A stretch of DNA of 64,000 nt from Catenuloplanes atrovinosus. GTDB lineage: Bacteria > Actinomycetota > Actinomycetes > Mycobacteriales > Micromonosporaceae. The notes under the pieces were generated by a model. The model saw nothing but the letters and a program-made list of their open reading frames with translations. It ran no database searches and was not told the origin of the DNA. A program made the translations under genes and the position numbers. Below are positions 9,313 to 16,844 of the stretch, piece by piece. Location: the NCBI RefSeq assembly GCF_031458235.1, contig NZ_JAVDYB010000001.1:5504001-5568000 (forward strand), in the 5' to 3' direction. The stretch's first letter is position 1. Each line of letters starts with the position of its first letter.

Positions 9313-10046
9313 ACGCGCGCATCACGGTGGCCACGGCCGGGCGGATCCTGCGCCAGCTGCGCCACGACCGCCGTACCGTGGCACTGCTCGTGGTCGTCCC
9401 GACCGCGCTGCTGGCGCTGCTGCACTTCATGTACGAGGACCAGCCGCGCGCGTTCGACCGGATCGCGCTGACCATGCTGGGGATCTTCCCGTTCGTGGTG
9501 ATGTTCCTGGTGACCAGCATCGCGATGCTGCGCGAGCGCACCTCGGGCACGCTGGAGCGGCTGCTGACCACGCCGCTCGGCCGGCTGGACCTGCTGTTCG
9601 GCTACGGTCTCGCGTTCGGCCTGGCCGCCGCCGTGCAGGCCGCGGTGGCCGCCGGCGCGGCGTACCTGTTGCTGGGCCTGGAGACGGCCGGGGACACCGC
9701 GCTGGTGGTGCTGATCGCGATGGCGGACGCGGTCCTGGGCGTGGCGCTGGGCCTGTTCTGCAGCGCGTTCGCCCGCACCGAGTTCCAGGCCGTGCAGTTC
9801 ATGCCGGTCGTGGTGGCGCCGCAGTTGCTGCTCTGCGGGCTGTTCGTGGCGCGCGACGACATGGCCGGCTGGCTGGGCGCGGTCAGCGACGCGCTGCCGC
9901 TGTCCTACGCGGTCGAGGCGCTGCTGGAGGTGGGCGCGCACCCGGACGCGACCGGCACGATGTGGCGCGACCTGTCCGTCGTCCTGGCCGCGACCCTGCT
10001 CGCGCTGATCCTGGCCGCGACGACCCTGCGCCGCCGCACCGGGTAG
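9309..10046 (+). CDS. ABC-2 type exporter permease
   Basis: A 245-residue protein with six hydrophobic segments, typical of ABC-2 permeases: a short cytoplasmic start, then helices near residues 25-42, 60-80, 106-130, 138-160, 170-188 and 222-240. It contains 'RERTSGTLERLLTTPL', the conserved loop before helix three. It overlaps the ATPase gene by four bases and is followed by a TetR gene. Confidence 0.92.
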   Translation: MNARITVATAGRILRQLRHDRRTVALLVVVPTALLALLHFMYEDQPRAFDRIALTMLGIFPFVVMFLVTSIAMLRERTSGTLERLLTTPLGRLDLLFGYGLAFGLAAAVQAAVAAGAAYLLLGLETAGDTALVVLIAMADAVLGVALGLFCSAFARTEFQAVQFMPVVVAPQLLLCGLFVARDDMAGWLGAVSDALPLSYAVEALLEVGAHPDATGTMWRDLSVVLAATLLALILAATTLRRRTG

Positions 10047-10128
10047 CGACGAAACGACCGGCGACGCGACATAACGACCACCCCTGGCACGATGGGAAGG
10101 AGTACATCGGGCCGGAGGGGGCACCAGC

Positions 10129-10740
10129 ATGGCGGGACGGACCGGGCGCAGGCCGGGCAACCCGGACACCCGGGAGGCGATCCTCAGCGCGGCGCGGTCC
10201 GTCTTCGCCGAACGCGGCTACGACAAGGCCTCGATCCGCACCATCGCGTCCGCCGCGGAGGTCGACCCCGCCCTGGTGCACCACTACTTCGGCACGAAGG
10301 ACCAGCTGTTCCTGGCCGCGATGCAGTCGCCGATCGACCCGGGCCAGATCCTGCCGGAGGTGCTGGCGGGCGGCCCGGACGGCGCCGGCGAGCGGATGGT
10401 CCGCATGATCCTGCGGGTGTGGGACGGACCGGCCGGCAAGGCGGGCGTGGCGCTGATCCGGTCCGCGATGACCAACGACTGGACCGCACGCCTGTTCCGC
10501 GAGTTCATCTCCACGCAGGTGCTGCGCCGCGCCATGACCGAGCTGGCGGTCGACCCGGCGGAGGCGCCGCTGCGGTCCAACCTGGTCGCCTCGCAGATCG
10601 GCGGCATGATCATGATGCGGTACGTGATCCGGCTGGAGCCGATCGCGTCGGCCTCGCCGGAGACCGTGGTGGCCACGATCGGCCCGACCCTGCAGCGGTA
10701 CCTCACCGGCGAGCTGCCGGTCGCGTTACGCGGCGTGTGA
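10129..10740 (+). CDS. TetR-family transcriptional regulator
   Basis: A 203-residue repressor. The N-terminal helix-turn-helix is clear ('REAILSAARSVFAERGYDK', 'TIASAAEVDPALVHHYFGTK'), and the C-terminal half resembles the TetR ligand domain common in actinobacteria. It lies 82 bases after the permease in the same direction and probably represses the exporter and itself. The start has a GGAGGGGG ribosome-binding site. Its last 15 bases overlap the 3' end of the convergent DUF2470 gene. Confidence 0.92.
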   Translation: MAGRTGRRPGNPDTREAILSAARSVFAERGYDKASIRTIASAAEVDPALVHHYFGTKDQLFLAAMQSPIDPGQILPEVLAGGPDGAGERMVRMILRVWDGPAGKAGVALIRSAMTNDWTARLFREFISTQVLRRAMTELAVDPAEAPLRSNLVASQIGGMIMMRYVIRLEPIASASPETVVATIGPTLQRYLTGELPVALRGV

Positions 10741-11484
10741 CGTCGCCGGGTCCGCCGCGCAGCGCGGGCAGAGCACCGGGTGCAGCAGCCGGGCCAGCTC
10801 CGCGCGGTCCGCGACCGGGTGCGCGTAGGCGAGCCGCACGGTCTTCGCCGCGCCGATGTCGACCAGCATCCCGTACCGGTCCATCCGCACCACCCGCGGC
10901 TCGCGCGCGCCGTACGGCATGCCGGCCTTGTCGAGCTGCGACCGCAGGAACGCGGTGATCTCCGGTTGGTGGTGGTCCGCGAGGTCGCTGAGCAGGTCCC
11001 ACTCGATCGCGTGCAGCGGGTCCGGCTCGGCCTCGGCGTACTCGTCCGGGTCCACGTCGAGCGTGACGCCGCCGCGCTCCAGCCGCACCTCGGCCACGTC
11101 CAGCCGGTGCAGCACGAACTCGCCGGAGACGTCGAGCAGGTCGCCGGTCGGGTCGACCGCGGCGAACTCGATCGCGGCCTCGCGCGCGTCGTCGCCGGCG
11201 AGCGCCACGGCCCAGCCGGCGATCCAGGCGCGGCCGAGCGAGGGCGCGCCCGCGACCGGCGGCACGTCCGTGACGTCCAGCACCATCGCGGTGTCGTCGG
11301 CGCCGTCCGTCGGGACCAGCGCTTCCGCGAGCGTGCCGTCGCGGCGGCTCAGCATCAGCACGCGGCCCGCGCCGTCGGTGACGTGCCGGACGGGGTGCGG
11401 GCCGGGACGGCAGGCGATCGTCGCGCTGCCGGGCAGCCGACCAGCGGCCAGCGTTCGGGCGACCTCGGCGGGGCTGGGGTGCAT
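10726..11484 (-). CDS. DUF2470-domain protein, probably iron-regulated
   Basis: A 252-residue protein whose C-terminal half (about 150-240, 'DPLHAIEWDLLSDLADHHQ', 'VVRMDRYGMLVD') matches the DUF2470 fold seen in HugZ-like heme-utilisation proteins. The N-terminal half resembles the split-barrel flavin-binding fold but is weaker. An unusual 'CPRC' lies near the C-terminus. The ATG has GGAGGA seven bases upstream. Two DtxR/IdeR-like boxes lie 18-56 bases upstream, so iron repression is expected. A role in heme or iron metabolism is inferred. Confidence 0.75.
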   Translation of the reverse strand: MHPSPAEVARTLAAGRLPGSATIACRPGPHPVRHVTDGAGRVLMLSRRDGTLAEALVPTDGADDTAMVLDVTDVPPVAGAPSLGRAWIAGWAVALAGDDAREAAIEFAAVDPTGDLLDVSGEFVLHRLDVAEVRLERGGVTLDVDPDEYAEAEPDPLHAIEWDLLSDLADHHQPEITAFLRSQLDKAGMPYGAREPRVVRMDRYGMLVDIGAAKTVRLAYAHPVADRAELARLLHPVLCPRCAADPATSHAA

Positions 11485-11501
11485 GTTCTGGTCCTCCGCA
11501 C

Positions 11502-11540
11502 TTACGTTAGGCTTGCCTTAGTAAGGGAAGGCTAACTTAC
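11502..11540. promoter_or_regulatory. Two adjacent DtxR/IdeR iron boxes
   Basis: Against the 19-base consensus TTAGGTTAGGCTAACCTAA, 11502-11520 matches at 15 positions and 11522-11540 at 14, one base apart. They cover the expected promoter of the DUF2470 gene and end 61 bases before the rpsD start. By known IdeR/DmdR action, iron-loaded repressor would bind here. Which of the two divergent genes responds is inferred. Confidence 0.75.
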
Positions 11541-11601
11541 TCGGCCCGGGAAGCCAATCAAGCCCCCGGGTCCGCGGACGACCACCTCTGGAGCGCATCA
11601 C

Positions 11602-12210
11602 GTGAACCAAACCAGGCCCAAGGTCCGCATCTCCCGTGCCCTCGGGATGCCGCTGACCCGCAAGTGCGTCAAGTACTTCGAGAAGCGGCCCTATCCGCCG
11701 GGGGTGCACGGGCGTGCCCGGAAGAAGCCGTCGGACTACCAGGTCCGGCTGCTGGAGAAGCAGCGGCTGCGGCACCAGTACAACATCTCCGAGACCCAGC
11801 TCCGGCGCGCGTTCGACGACGCGGTCCGCAAGCAGGGTCGTACCGGCGAGAACCTGCTGCAGATCCTGGAGAGCCGTCTCGACGCCACCGTGCACCGCGC
11901 GGGCCTGGCCCGGACGATCTACCAGGCGCGCCAGCTCGTCGCGCACGGTCACTTCACCGTGGACGGCAAGAAGGTCGACCGGCCGTCGTACCGGCTGAAG
12001 GAGGGCCAGGTCGTGGAGGTCCGCGAGCGCAGCCGCGTGAAGCCGCCGTTCCAGGTGGCCGCCAGCGGCGCGCACATCGACGGCCCGACCGCGCCCTACC
12101 TGTCGACCACGCTCAGCGAGCTCAAGACCACGGTCCTGCGCACCCCGGCTCGTACCGAGATCCCGGTGCTCTGCGACGAGCAGCTGGTCGTCGAGTTCTA
12201 CGCGCGCTGA
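11602..12210 (+). CDS. rpsD: 30S ribosomal protein S4 (stand-alone gene)
   Basis: S4 (202 residues) nucleates assembly of the small subunit. The S4 RNA-binding domain is clear ('RLDATVHRAGLARTIYQARQLVAHGH'), and the end 'IPVLCDEQLVVEFYAR' is typical. The four-cysteine zinc motif is absent; only one Cys lies in the N-terminal region, so this is the zinc-free form. The GTG start has TGGAG eight bases upstream. It is not next to rpsM-rpsK-rpoA; Streptomyces also has a detached rpsD. It could be the sole S4 or a second copy. Confidence 0.95.
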   Translation: MNQTRPKVRISRALGMPLTRKCVKYFEKRPYPPGVHGRARKKPSDYQVRLLEKQRLRHQYNISETQLRRAFDDAVRKQGRTGENLLQILESRLDATVHRAGLARTIYQARQLVAHGHFTVDGKKVDRPSYRLKEGQVVEVRERSRVKPPFQVAASGAHIDGPTAPYLSTTLSELKTTVLRTPARTEIPVLCDEQLVVEFYAR

Positions 12211-12224
12211 TCCACCCGGGTCCG

Positions 12225-12270
12225 CTCCGCCGGCCGCGGCTTCAGGCCCCGCGGCCGGCGGAGCATCTTT
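12225..12270 (+). terminator. Strong terminator after rpsD
   Basis: A perfect 15-base stem, CTCCGCCGGCCGCGG (12225-12239) with 12249-12263, has a nine-base loop and is followed by CATCTTT. Confidence 0.85.
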
Positions 12271-12275
12271 CGATC

Positions 12276-12346
12276 TTCCCGCTTCCGGCGTGGTCGCGGT
12301 CCGCATGCTCCCGCGGGCACCGGTCGGCCGCGGGCGGCCTCCCTGC
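12276..12346 (+). repeat. Dispersed intergenic repeat, copy 1 (71 bp)
   Basis: This 71-base segment recurs in inverse orientation at 41290-41360 with only three mismatches. Its ~41-base core recurs at 20731, 20811, 20881, 40753 and 40817. It sits directly after the rpsD terminator, in non-coding DNA. It contains GCATGC and CCGCGGG palindromes. Confidence 0.85.
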
Positions 12347-12376
12347 ACGATCCGCGGGTGGCCGGGAAAACCCCGG

Positions 12377-14140
12377 TCAGCGCGTCTGTTCGAGCCAGCT
12401 CGCGTAGAGCCGGCCGTACACCGACTCCGGGTCCGACACCAGGTCGTCGTGGTGCCCGCGCTGCACGATCCGGCCGGCGTCGAAGACCAGCACCTCGTCC
12501 GCGGCCTGCGCCGTGGACAGCCGGTGCGCGATCGCGATCGTGGTCCGGCCGCGCGTCACCGTGTCCAGCGCGGCCTGCAGCCGCACCTCGGTCGCCGGGT
12601 CCACCGCGGACGTGGCCTCGTCCAGCACCAGCAGGTCCGGGTCGGCGACGTAGGCCCGGGCCAGCGCCACCAGCTGCCGCTCGCCCACGCTCAGCGCCTC
12701 GCCCCGCTCGCCCACCCGGGTCCCGATCCCGGCCGGCAGCGCGCCCAGCCAGTCCGCCAGCCCCAACTCCGCGAACGCGGCGACCAACTGGGCGTCGGTC
12801 AGCGACGGGCGGGCGAACCGCACGTTCTCCGCGATCGTGGCGTCGAACAGGAACCCGTCCTGCGGCACCATCACCACCCGGGCGCGCAGCGAGTCGAACC
12901 GGACCGTGGTCAGCGGCGTGCCGGACAGCAGCACCCGCCCCGCGGTCGGGTCCATCAGCCGGGTGAGCAGCTTCGCGAACGTGGTCTTGCCGCTGCCGGT
13001 CTCGCCGACCACCGCCACCTTCGTCTTCGCCGCGATGTCCACGCTCACGTCGGTCAGCACCCGCGGCCCGTCCGGGTAGTGGAAGTTGACCGCCTCGAAG
13101 CTCACGTCCAGCGGCCCGGCCGGCAGCTCCACGCCGCGCTCCCCCGGGTCGGCCACGTCCGGCTTGATGTCCAGCACGTCCAGCACCCGGCGCCAGCCGG
13201 CGACCGCGTTCTGTGCCTCGTTCAGCATCTCCGTGGCCATCTGCACCGGCTGGATGAAGAGCGTCACCAGGAACAGGTACGCGGTGAGCTGCCCGATGGT
13301 GACGGCGCCGCCGACGCCCAGCGCCACGCCCGCGCACACCACGCCGGCCAGCGCCAGCCCGGTCGCGACCTCACCGGTGGAGAAGCTGGTGACGCTGGTC
13401 CGCATCGCGTACTGCTGCCGGGTCCGCACGTCGCCGATGGCCTTGTCGAGCCGGGCCTCGGTGCGGCCGGAGATGCCGTACGCCCGGATCACCGCGGCGC
13501 CGACCACGCTCTCCGAGACCACCGCCAGCATCGCCCCCATCCGCGCCCGGACCTCGCCGTACGCGACCGCGAGCCGCTTCTGGTAGGCGCGGATCACGAT
13601 CGCGGCCGGCACGAACGCGGCGAAGACCACCAGCGTGAGCTGCCACGAGTAGATCGCCATCACCACGGTGGTGACGATCAGCTGGCCGCCGCTGACGATC
13701 AGCTGGACGCCGCCCATCTGCAGGAACGTGGTGATCTGGTCGATGTCGCTGGTCACCCGGGACACCAGCGAGCCGCGCCGCTCGGACTGCTGGTGCAGCA
13801 TGGACAGGTCGTGCACGTGCCGGAACGTGCGCACCCGCAGCCCGGCCAGCGCGGTCTCGCTGACCGTGAACAGCCGGCGCATCATCCAGTAGCCGCTGGC
13901 CGTGGTCACCACCAGCACCGCCAGCGTCGTACCCGCGATGATCGCGACGGTGCCGACGTGCGGGCCGCCGGGCGCGGTGATGCCCCGGTCGATGCCCTGC
14001 TGGATCGCGATCGGCGCGGCGACCCGGCCGATCATCGAGATCAGCGCGAGCACGAGCGTGCCGACCAGCCCGCCGCGCAGCTCCGGGGAGAGCGCCAGCC
14101 CCCGCTTGAACGTGGCGAACGCGCCCACTTTTTCAGTCAT
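12377..14140 (-). CDS. ABC exporter half-transporter, subunit with the catalytic ATPase site
   Basis: A 587-residue membrane-ATPase fusion. Six helices span residues 1-310, then the nucleotide domain has Walker A 'GETGSGKTT' (379-387), signature 'LSVGERQ' (483-489, not LSGGQ), Walker B 'LLVLDEAT' with Glu508 and H-switch His539. It overlaps the upstream half-transporter gene by eight bases, and the pair should form a heterodimer. The altered signature fits the degenerate composite site, while Glu508 and His539 fit the active one. Such pairs export lipids, drugs or peptides; the substrate is unknown. Confidence 0.93.
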   Translation of the reverse strand: MTEKVGAFATFKRGLALSPELRGGLVGTLVLALISMIGRVAAPIAIQQGIDRGITAPGGPHVGTVAIIAGTTLAVLVVTTASGYWMMRRLFTVSETALAGLRVRTFRHVHDLSMLHQQSERRGSLVSRVTSDIDQITTFLQMGGVQLIVSGGQLIVTTVVMAIYSWQLTLVVFAAFVPAAIVIRAYQKRLAVAYGEVRARMGAMLAVVSESVVGAAVIRAYGISGRTEARLDKAIGDVRTRQQYAMRTSVTSFSTGEVATGLALAGVVCAGVALGVGGAVTIGQLTAYLFLVTLFIQPVQMATEMLNEAQNAVAGWRRVLDVLDIKPDVADPGERGVELPAGPLDVSFEAVNFHYPDGPRVLTDVSVDIAAKTKVAVVGETGSGKTTFAKLLTRLMDPTAGRVLLSGTPLTTVRFDSLRARVVMVPQDGFLFDATIAENVRFARPSLTDAQLVAAFAELGLADWLGALPAGIGTRVGERGEALSVGERQLVALARAYVADPDLLVLDEATSAVDPATEVRLQAALDTVTRGRTTIAIAHRLSTAQAADEVLVFDAGRIVQRGHHDDLVSDPESVYGRLYASWLEQTR

Positions 14141-15968
14141 TCAGCGCTTCCGCCTTCTCGTACGCGGTGACCAGGTCTCGGTAGCCGGGCACGGTGGCCA
14201 GCAACTCGGGGTGCGTGCCGCGGGCCACGATCCGGCCGTTCTCCAGATAGACCACCTCGTCCGCGAGCGCGATCGTGGCCCGCCGGTACGCGACGACCAG
14301 GATGCTGGCGCCCTCGCCCGCGGCGGAGCGCAGCGCGCCGAGGATGGCCGCCTCCACGCGCGGGTCGACCGCGCTGGTGGCGTCGTCCAGGATCAGCAGG
14401 CGCGGGTGGCCGGCCAGCGCGCGGGCCAGCGTGAGCCGCTGCCGCTGCCCGCCGGACAGCGAGGTGCCGCGCTCGCCGACCTCGGTGTCCAGCGACTCCG
14501 GCAGCCCGGCGATGAACGAGTCGATCTGCGCCAGCCGCAGCGCGGCCCAGACCTCGGCGTCGTCCGCGGCCGGCCGGTCGAGCGCGATGTTCGCCCGGAC
14601 CGTGTCGTCGAACACGAACGGCAGCTGCGGGACCAGCGCGATGCTCCGGGCCAGCGCCTCCGCGGTGAGCGTGCGCAGGTCCGCGCCGTCCAGCCGGACC
14701 GTGCCGGCGGCCGGGTCGACCAGCCGCACCGCCAGCGACGCGATCGTGGACTTGCCGGACCCGGTCGGCCCGACCAGCGCGATCGTCCTGCCCGGCGGCA
14801 CCTCCAGCGTGACGCCGTCCAGCACCGGCTCGCCGTCCACGTACGAGAACGACACGTCCTCGAACTCCAGGTGCGCCGGGCCGGTCCGGACCGGGTCGTC
14901 CTCGCCGTACCGGGTGGAGCCCTCGGCCGCGAGCACCGCGTGCACCCGCTCGTACCCGGCGACGCCGCGCGGCATGTCGCCGACCAGCCAGGCGATCGCG
15001 CGCAGCGGGAACGCCAGCACGGTGAACAGGAACGCCACGCTGACCAGCTGGGACACGGTGATCGCACCGGAGCTGAGCCGCCAGGTGCCGAGCAGCAGCA
15101 CCGCGATCGTGCCGATGCTGGGCAGCGCGTCCATCACCGGGTCGAACAGGCCGCGCAGCCGGCCGACCGCGATCAGCGCGTCGCGCAGCTCGCCGACCTG
15201 GGCGGAGAAGCGTGTGGTCTCCGCGCCCTCCCGGCCCATGGTCTTGATCACCAGCGCGCCGTCGAAGCTCTCGTGCGCGATCTCGGCGACGCCGGCGCGC
15301 AGCTTCTGCGCGCGCATCTGCCGCGGCGACATCCGCCGGGAGTAGAGCACGTTCAGCGCGAACAGCGACGGAACCAGCACCAGGCCCACCAGCCCGAGCA
15401 CCCAGTCGGTCCAGAGCACGCTGCCCAGCGCGCCGACCAGCATCACGATCGTGCCGACCGCCAGCGGCAGCGGCGCGAACGGCTGGACCGCCGCCTCCAC
15501 GTCGGAGGTGGCGGTGGACAGCAGCGAGCCGGCCGAGTTGCGCTGGTGCCAGGCGAGCGGCAGCTCCAGGTAGCGGCGGGTGATCCGCTCGCGGTACCCG
15601 GCCTGGAGGCGGAACATCATGGCGCCGGCCGCGAGCCGGCGGGCGAACATCGCCGCGACCCGCAGCCCGCTGATGCCGAGCAGCACGGCCGCGGCCAGCG
15701 CGAGCGCGCCGGTGTCCGCCCGGTCCTGCTGGAACGCGGGCGTGACCACCCGGCCGACGATCTCGCCGACCACGTACGCGTTGCCGACGAGCAGCGCGCC
15801 GTGCAGCACGCTGCCGGCCACCGAGACGGTGAACAGCCTCGGTTCCGCCGCGATGCCCTGCCCGAGAATGCGCAGCCCGCGTCGCAGCACGTCGGTGCCG
15901 GTCCTGGTCGCGTCCGCTGTACTGGTGACGCTCACCTGAGTTGATCCCCCGCTCCGGTCGCGCGTCAT
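14133..15968 (-). CDS. ABC exporter half-transporter, subunit with degenerate ATPase site
   Basis: A 611-residue membrane-ATPase fusion and first gene of the exporter pair. Walker A 'GPTGSGKST' (400-408) and 'LSGGQRQ' (504-510) are canonical. The Walker B end is Asp529 instead of Glu ('LLILDDAT'), and the H-switch His is Tyr561 ('VVAYRR'). These changes form one degenerate site together with the partner's LSVGERQ. The ATG 15968 lacks a good ribosome-binding site; GTG 15935, with GGGGGAT upstream, is a credible alternative. Confidence 0.92.
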   Translation of the reverse strand: MTRDRSGGSTQVSVTSTADATRTGTDVLRRGLRILGQGIAAEPRLFTVSVAGSVLHGALLVGNAYVVGEIVGRVVTPAFQQDRADTGALALAAAVLLGISGLRVAAMFARRLAAGAMMFRLQAGYRERITRRYLELPLAWHQRNSAGSLLSTATSDVEAAVQPFAPLPLAVGTIVMLVGALGSVLWTDWVLGLVGLVLVPSLFALNVLYSRRMSPRQMRAQKLRAGVAEIAHESFDGALVIKTMGREGAETTRFSAQVGELRDALIAVGRLRGLFDPVMDALPSIGTIAVLLLGTWRLSSGAITVSQLVSVAFLFTVLAFPLRAIAWLVGDMPRGVAGYERVHAVLAAEGSTRYGEDDPVRTGPAHLEFEDVSFSYVDGEPVLDGVTLEVPPGRTIALVGPTGSGKSTIASLAVRLVDPAAGTVRLDGADLRTLTAEALARSIALVPQLPFVFDDTVRANIALDRPAADDAEVWAALRLAQIDSFIAGLPESLDTEVGERGTSLSGGQRQRLTLARALAGHPRLLILDDATSAVDPRVEAAILGALRSAAGEGASILVVAYRRATIALADEVVYLENGRIVARGTHPELLATVPGYRDLVTAYEKAEALND

Positions 15969-15984
15969 CGGGCCGGTCGGCCCG

Positions 15985-16016
15985 GGTAAGCGTTACAACC
16001 GTTTCAATGCCTTACC
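15985..16016. promoter_or_regulatory. Inverted repeat upstream of the ABC exporter pair
   Basis: GGTAAG (15985-15990) and CTTACC (16011-16016) flank a 20-base centre, beginning 17 bases upstream of ATG 15968. The position suits an operator or promoter-proximal site; no regulator gene is adjacent. Confidence 0.3.
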
Positions 16017-16100
16017 AATGTTTACTCCTCCGACCAGCATGTCCGCCGACCGCCCCTCTGTGGCCGCGTTCACAACCGCGCCGACAGGCCGGACGGGCTC

Positions 16101-16164
16101 AGAGCCGGTATCGACGTGGGATGCCGGGCTGCGGCGTGGCCCGGCCGCCGTCGATACAGGCTCT
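16101..16164 (+). promoter_or_regulatory. Long nested hairpin in the 5' region of the TIGR03085-like gene
   Basis: The arms 16101-16116 and 16149-16164 are complementary at 15 of 16 positions. Inside, GCCGGGC (16123-16129) pairs perfectly with GCCCGGC (16139-16145). The structure ends 12 bases before the ATG, so it would sit in the leader RNA next to the ribosome-binding site. It could be a structured leader, an attenuator or a protein-binding site. Confidence 0.5.
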
Positions 16165-16176
16165 AGGATCGGCCTC

Positions 16177-16806
16177 ATGACGCGTCATTCGCTGACCGAA
16201 CGGTCGGCGCTCGCCGATCTGCTGCTCGACGTCGGTCCGGACGCCCCCACGCTCTGCACCGGCTGGACCACCCGCGACCTCGCCGCTCACCTGGTCGTCC
16301 GGGACCGCCAGCCGATCGCGTCACTGGGCTCGTTCATCCCACCCCTGCACGGGTACGGCGAGCGCGTCCGCCTGCGTGCCGCCGCCCTGCCCTATCCGGA
16401 ACTCGTCGCCCGGGTGCGCAAGGCGCCCTGGTGGAGCCCGACCGGCAACGCGCTGACCGACCCGGGCGCGAACACCGGCGAATTCTTCATCCACCACGAG
16501 GACGTGCGGCGCGGCGCGCCCGGCTGGCGGCCCCGCACGCTGGACCCGGACCTGGACGCGAAGCTCTGGCGGAACGTGCGGTTCTTCGGCGCGCTGACGC
16601 TCCGGCGGTTCCCGGCCGCGCTGACCGTGGCGGCGCCGGGCCACGGGGAGTTCACCGGCGGCACGGGCGGCGAGCCGGTGCGCCTGATCGGCGCCCCCGG
16701 CGAGCTGGTGCTGTTCGTCTCGGGCCGGCAGCGCGCGGCCCGGGTACAGATAGACGGCCCGCCGGTGCTGGCGGACCGGCTGCGTACCGCGTCGTTCGGG
16801 CTCTGA
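16177..16806 (+). CDS. TIGR03085-like metal-binding protein (mycothiol-dependent isomerase fold)
   Basis: A 209-residue protein from ATG 16177; the frame is open from 16018, but the upstream part lies in the hairpin and is not protein-like. The opening 'ERSALADLLLDVGPDAPTLCTGWTTRDLAAHLVVRDRQP' matches the DinB/maleylpyruvate isomerase-like actinobacterial family. His in 'LAAHLVVRD' and in 'FFIHHEDVRR' are the likely metal ligands. Related enzymes use mycothiol; the reaction here is unknown. It is divergent from the ABC pair. Confidence 0.8.
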   Translation: MTRHSLTERSALADLLLDVGPDAPTLCTGWTTRDLAAHLVVRDRQPIASLGSFIPPLHGYGERVRLRAAALPYPELVARVRKAPWWSPTGNALTDPGANTGEFFIHHEDVRRGAPGWRPRTLDPDLDAKLWRNVRFFGALTLRRFPAALTVAAPGHGEFTGGTGGEPVRLIGAPGELVLFVSGRQRAARVQIDGPPVLADRLRTASFGL

Positions 16807-16844
16807 GGGCCCGCGGCCGAGACCACGGGCCCGTGCCGGACGGG

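Noticed and set aside
12290-14170. A 626-codon plus-strand ORF opposite an ABC exporter gene
   Set aside because: It starts inside the dispersed repeat, is His/Arg-rich and lacks any fold; the minus-strand ABC protein is certain.
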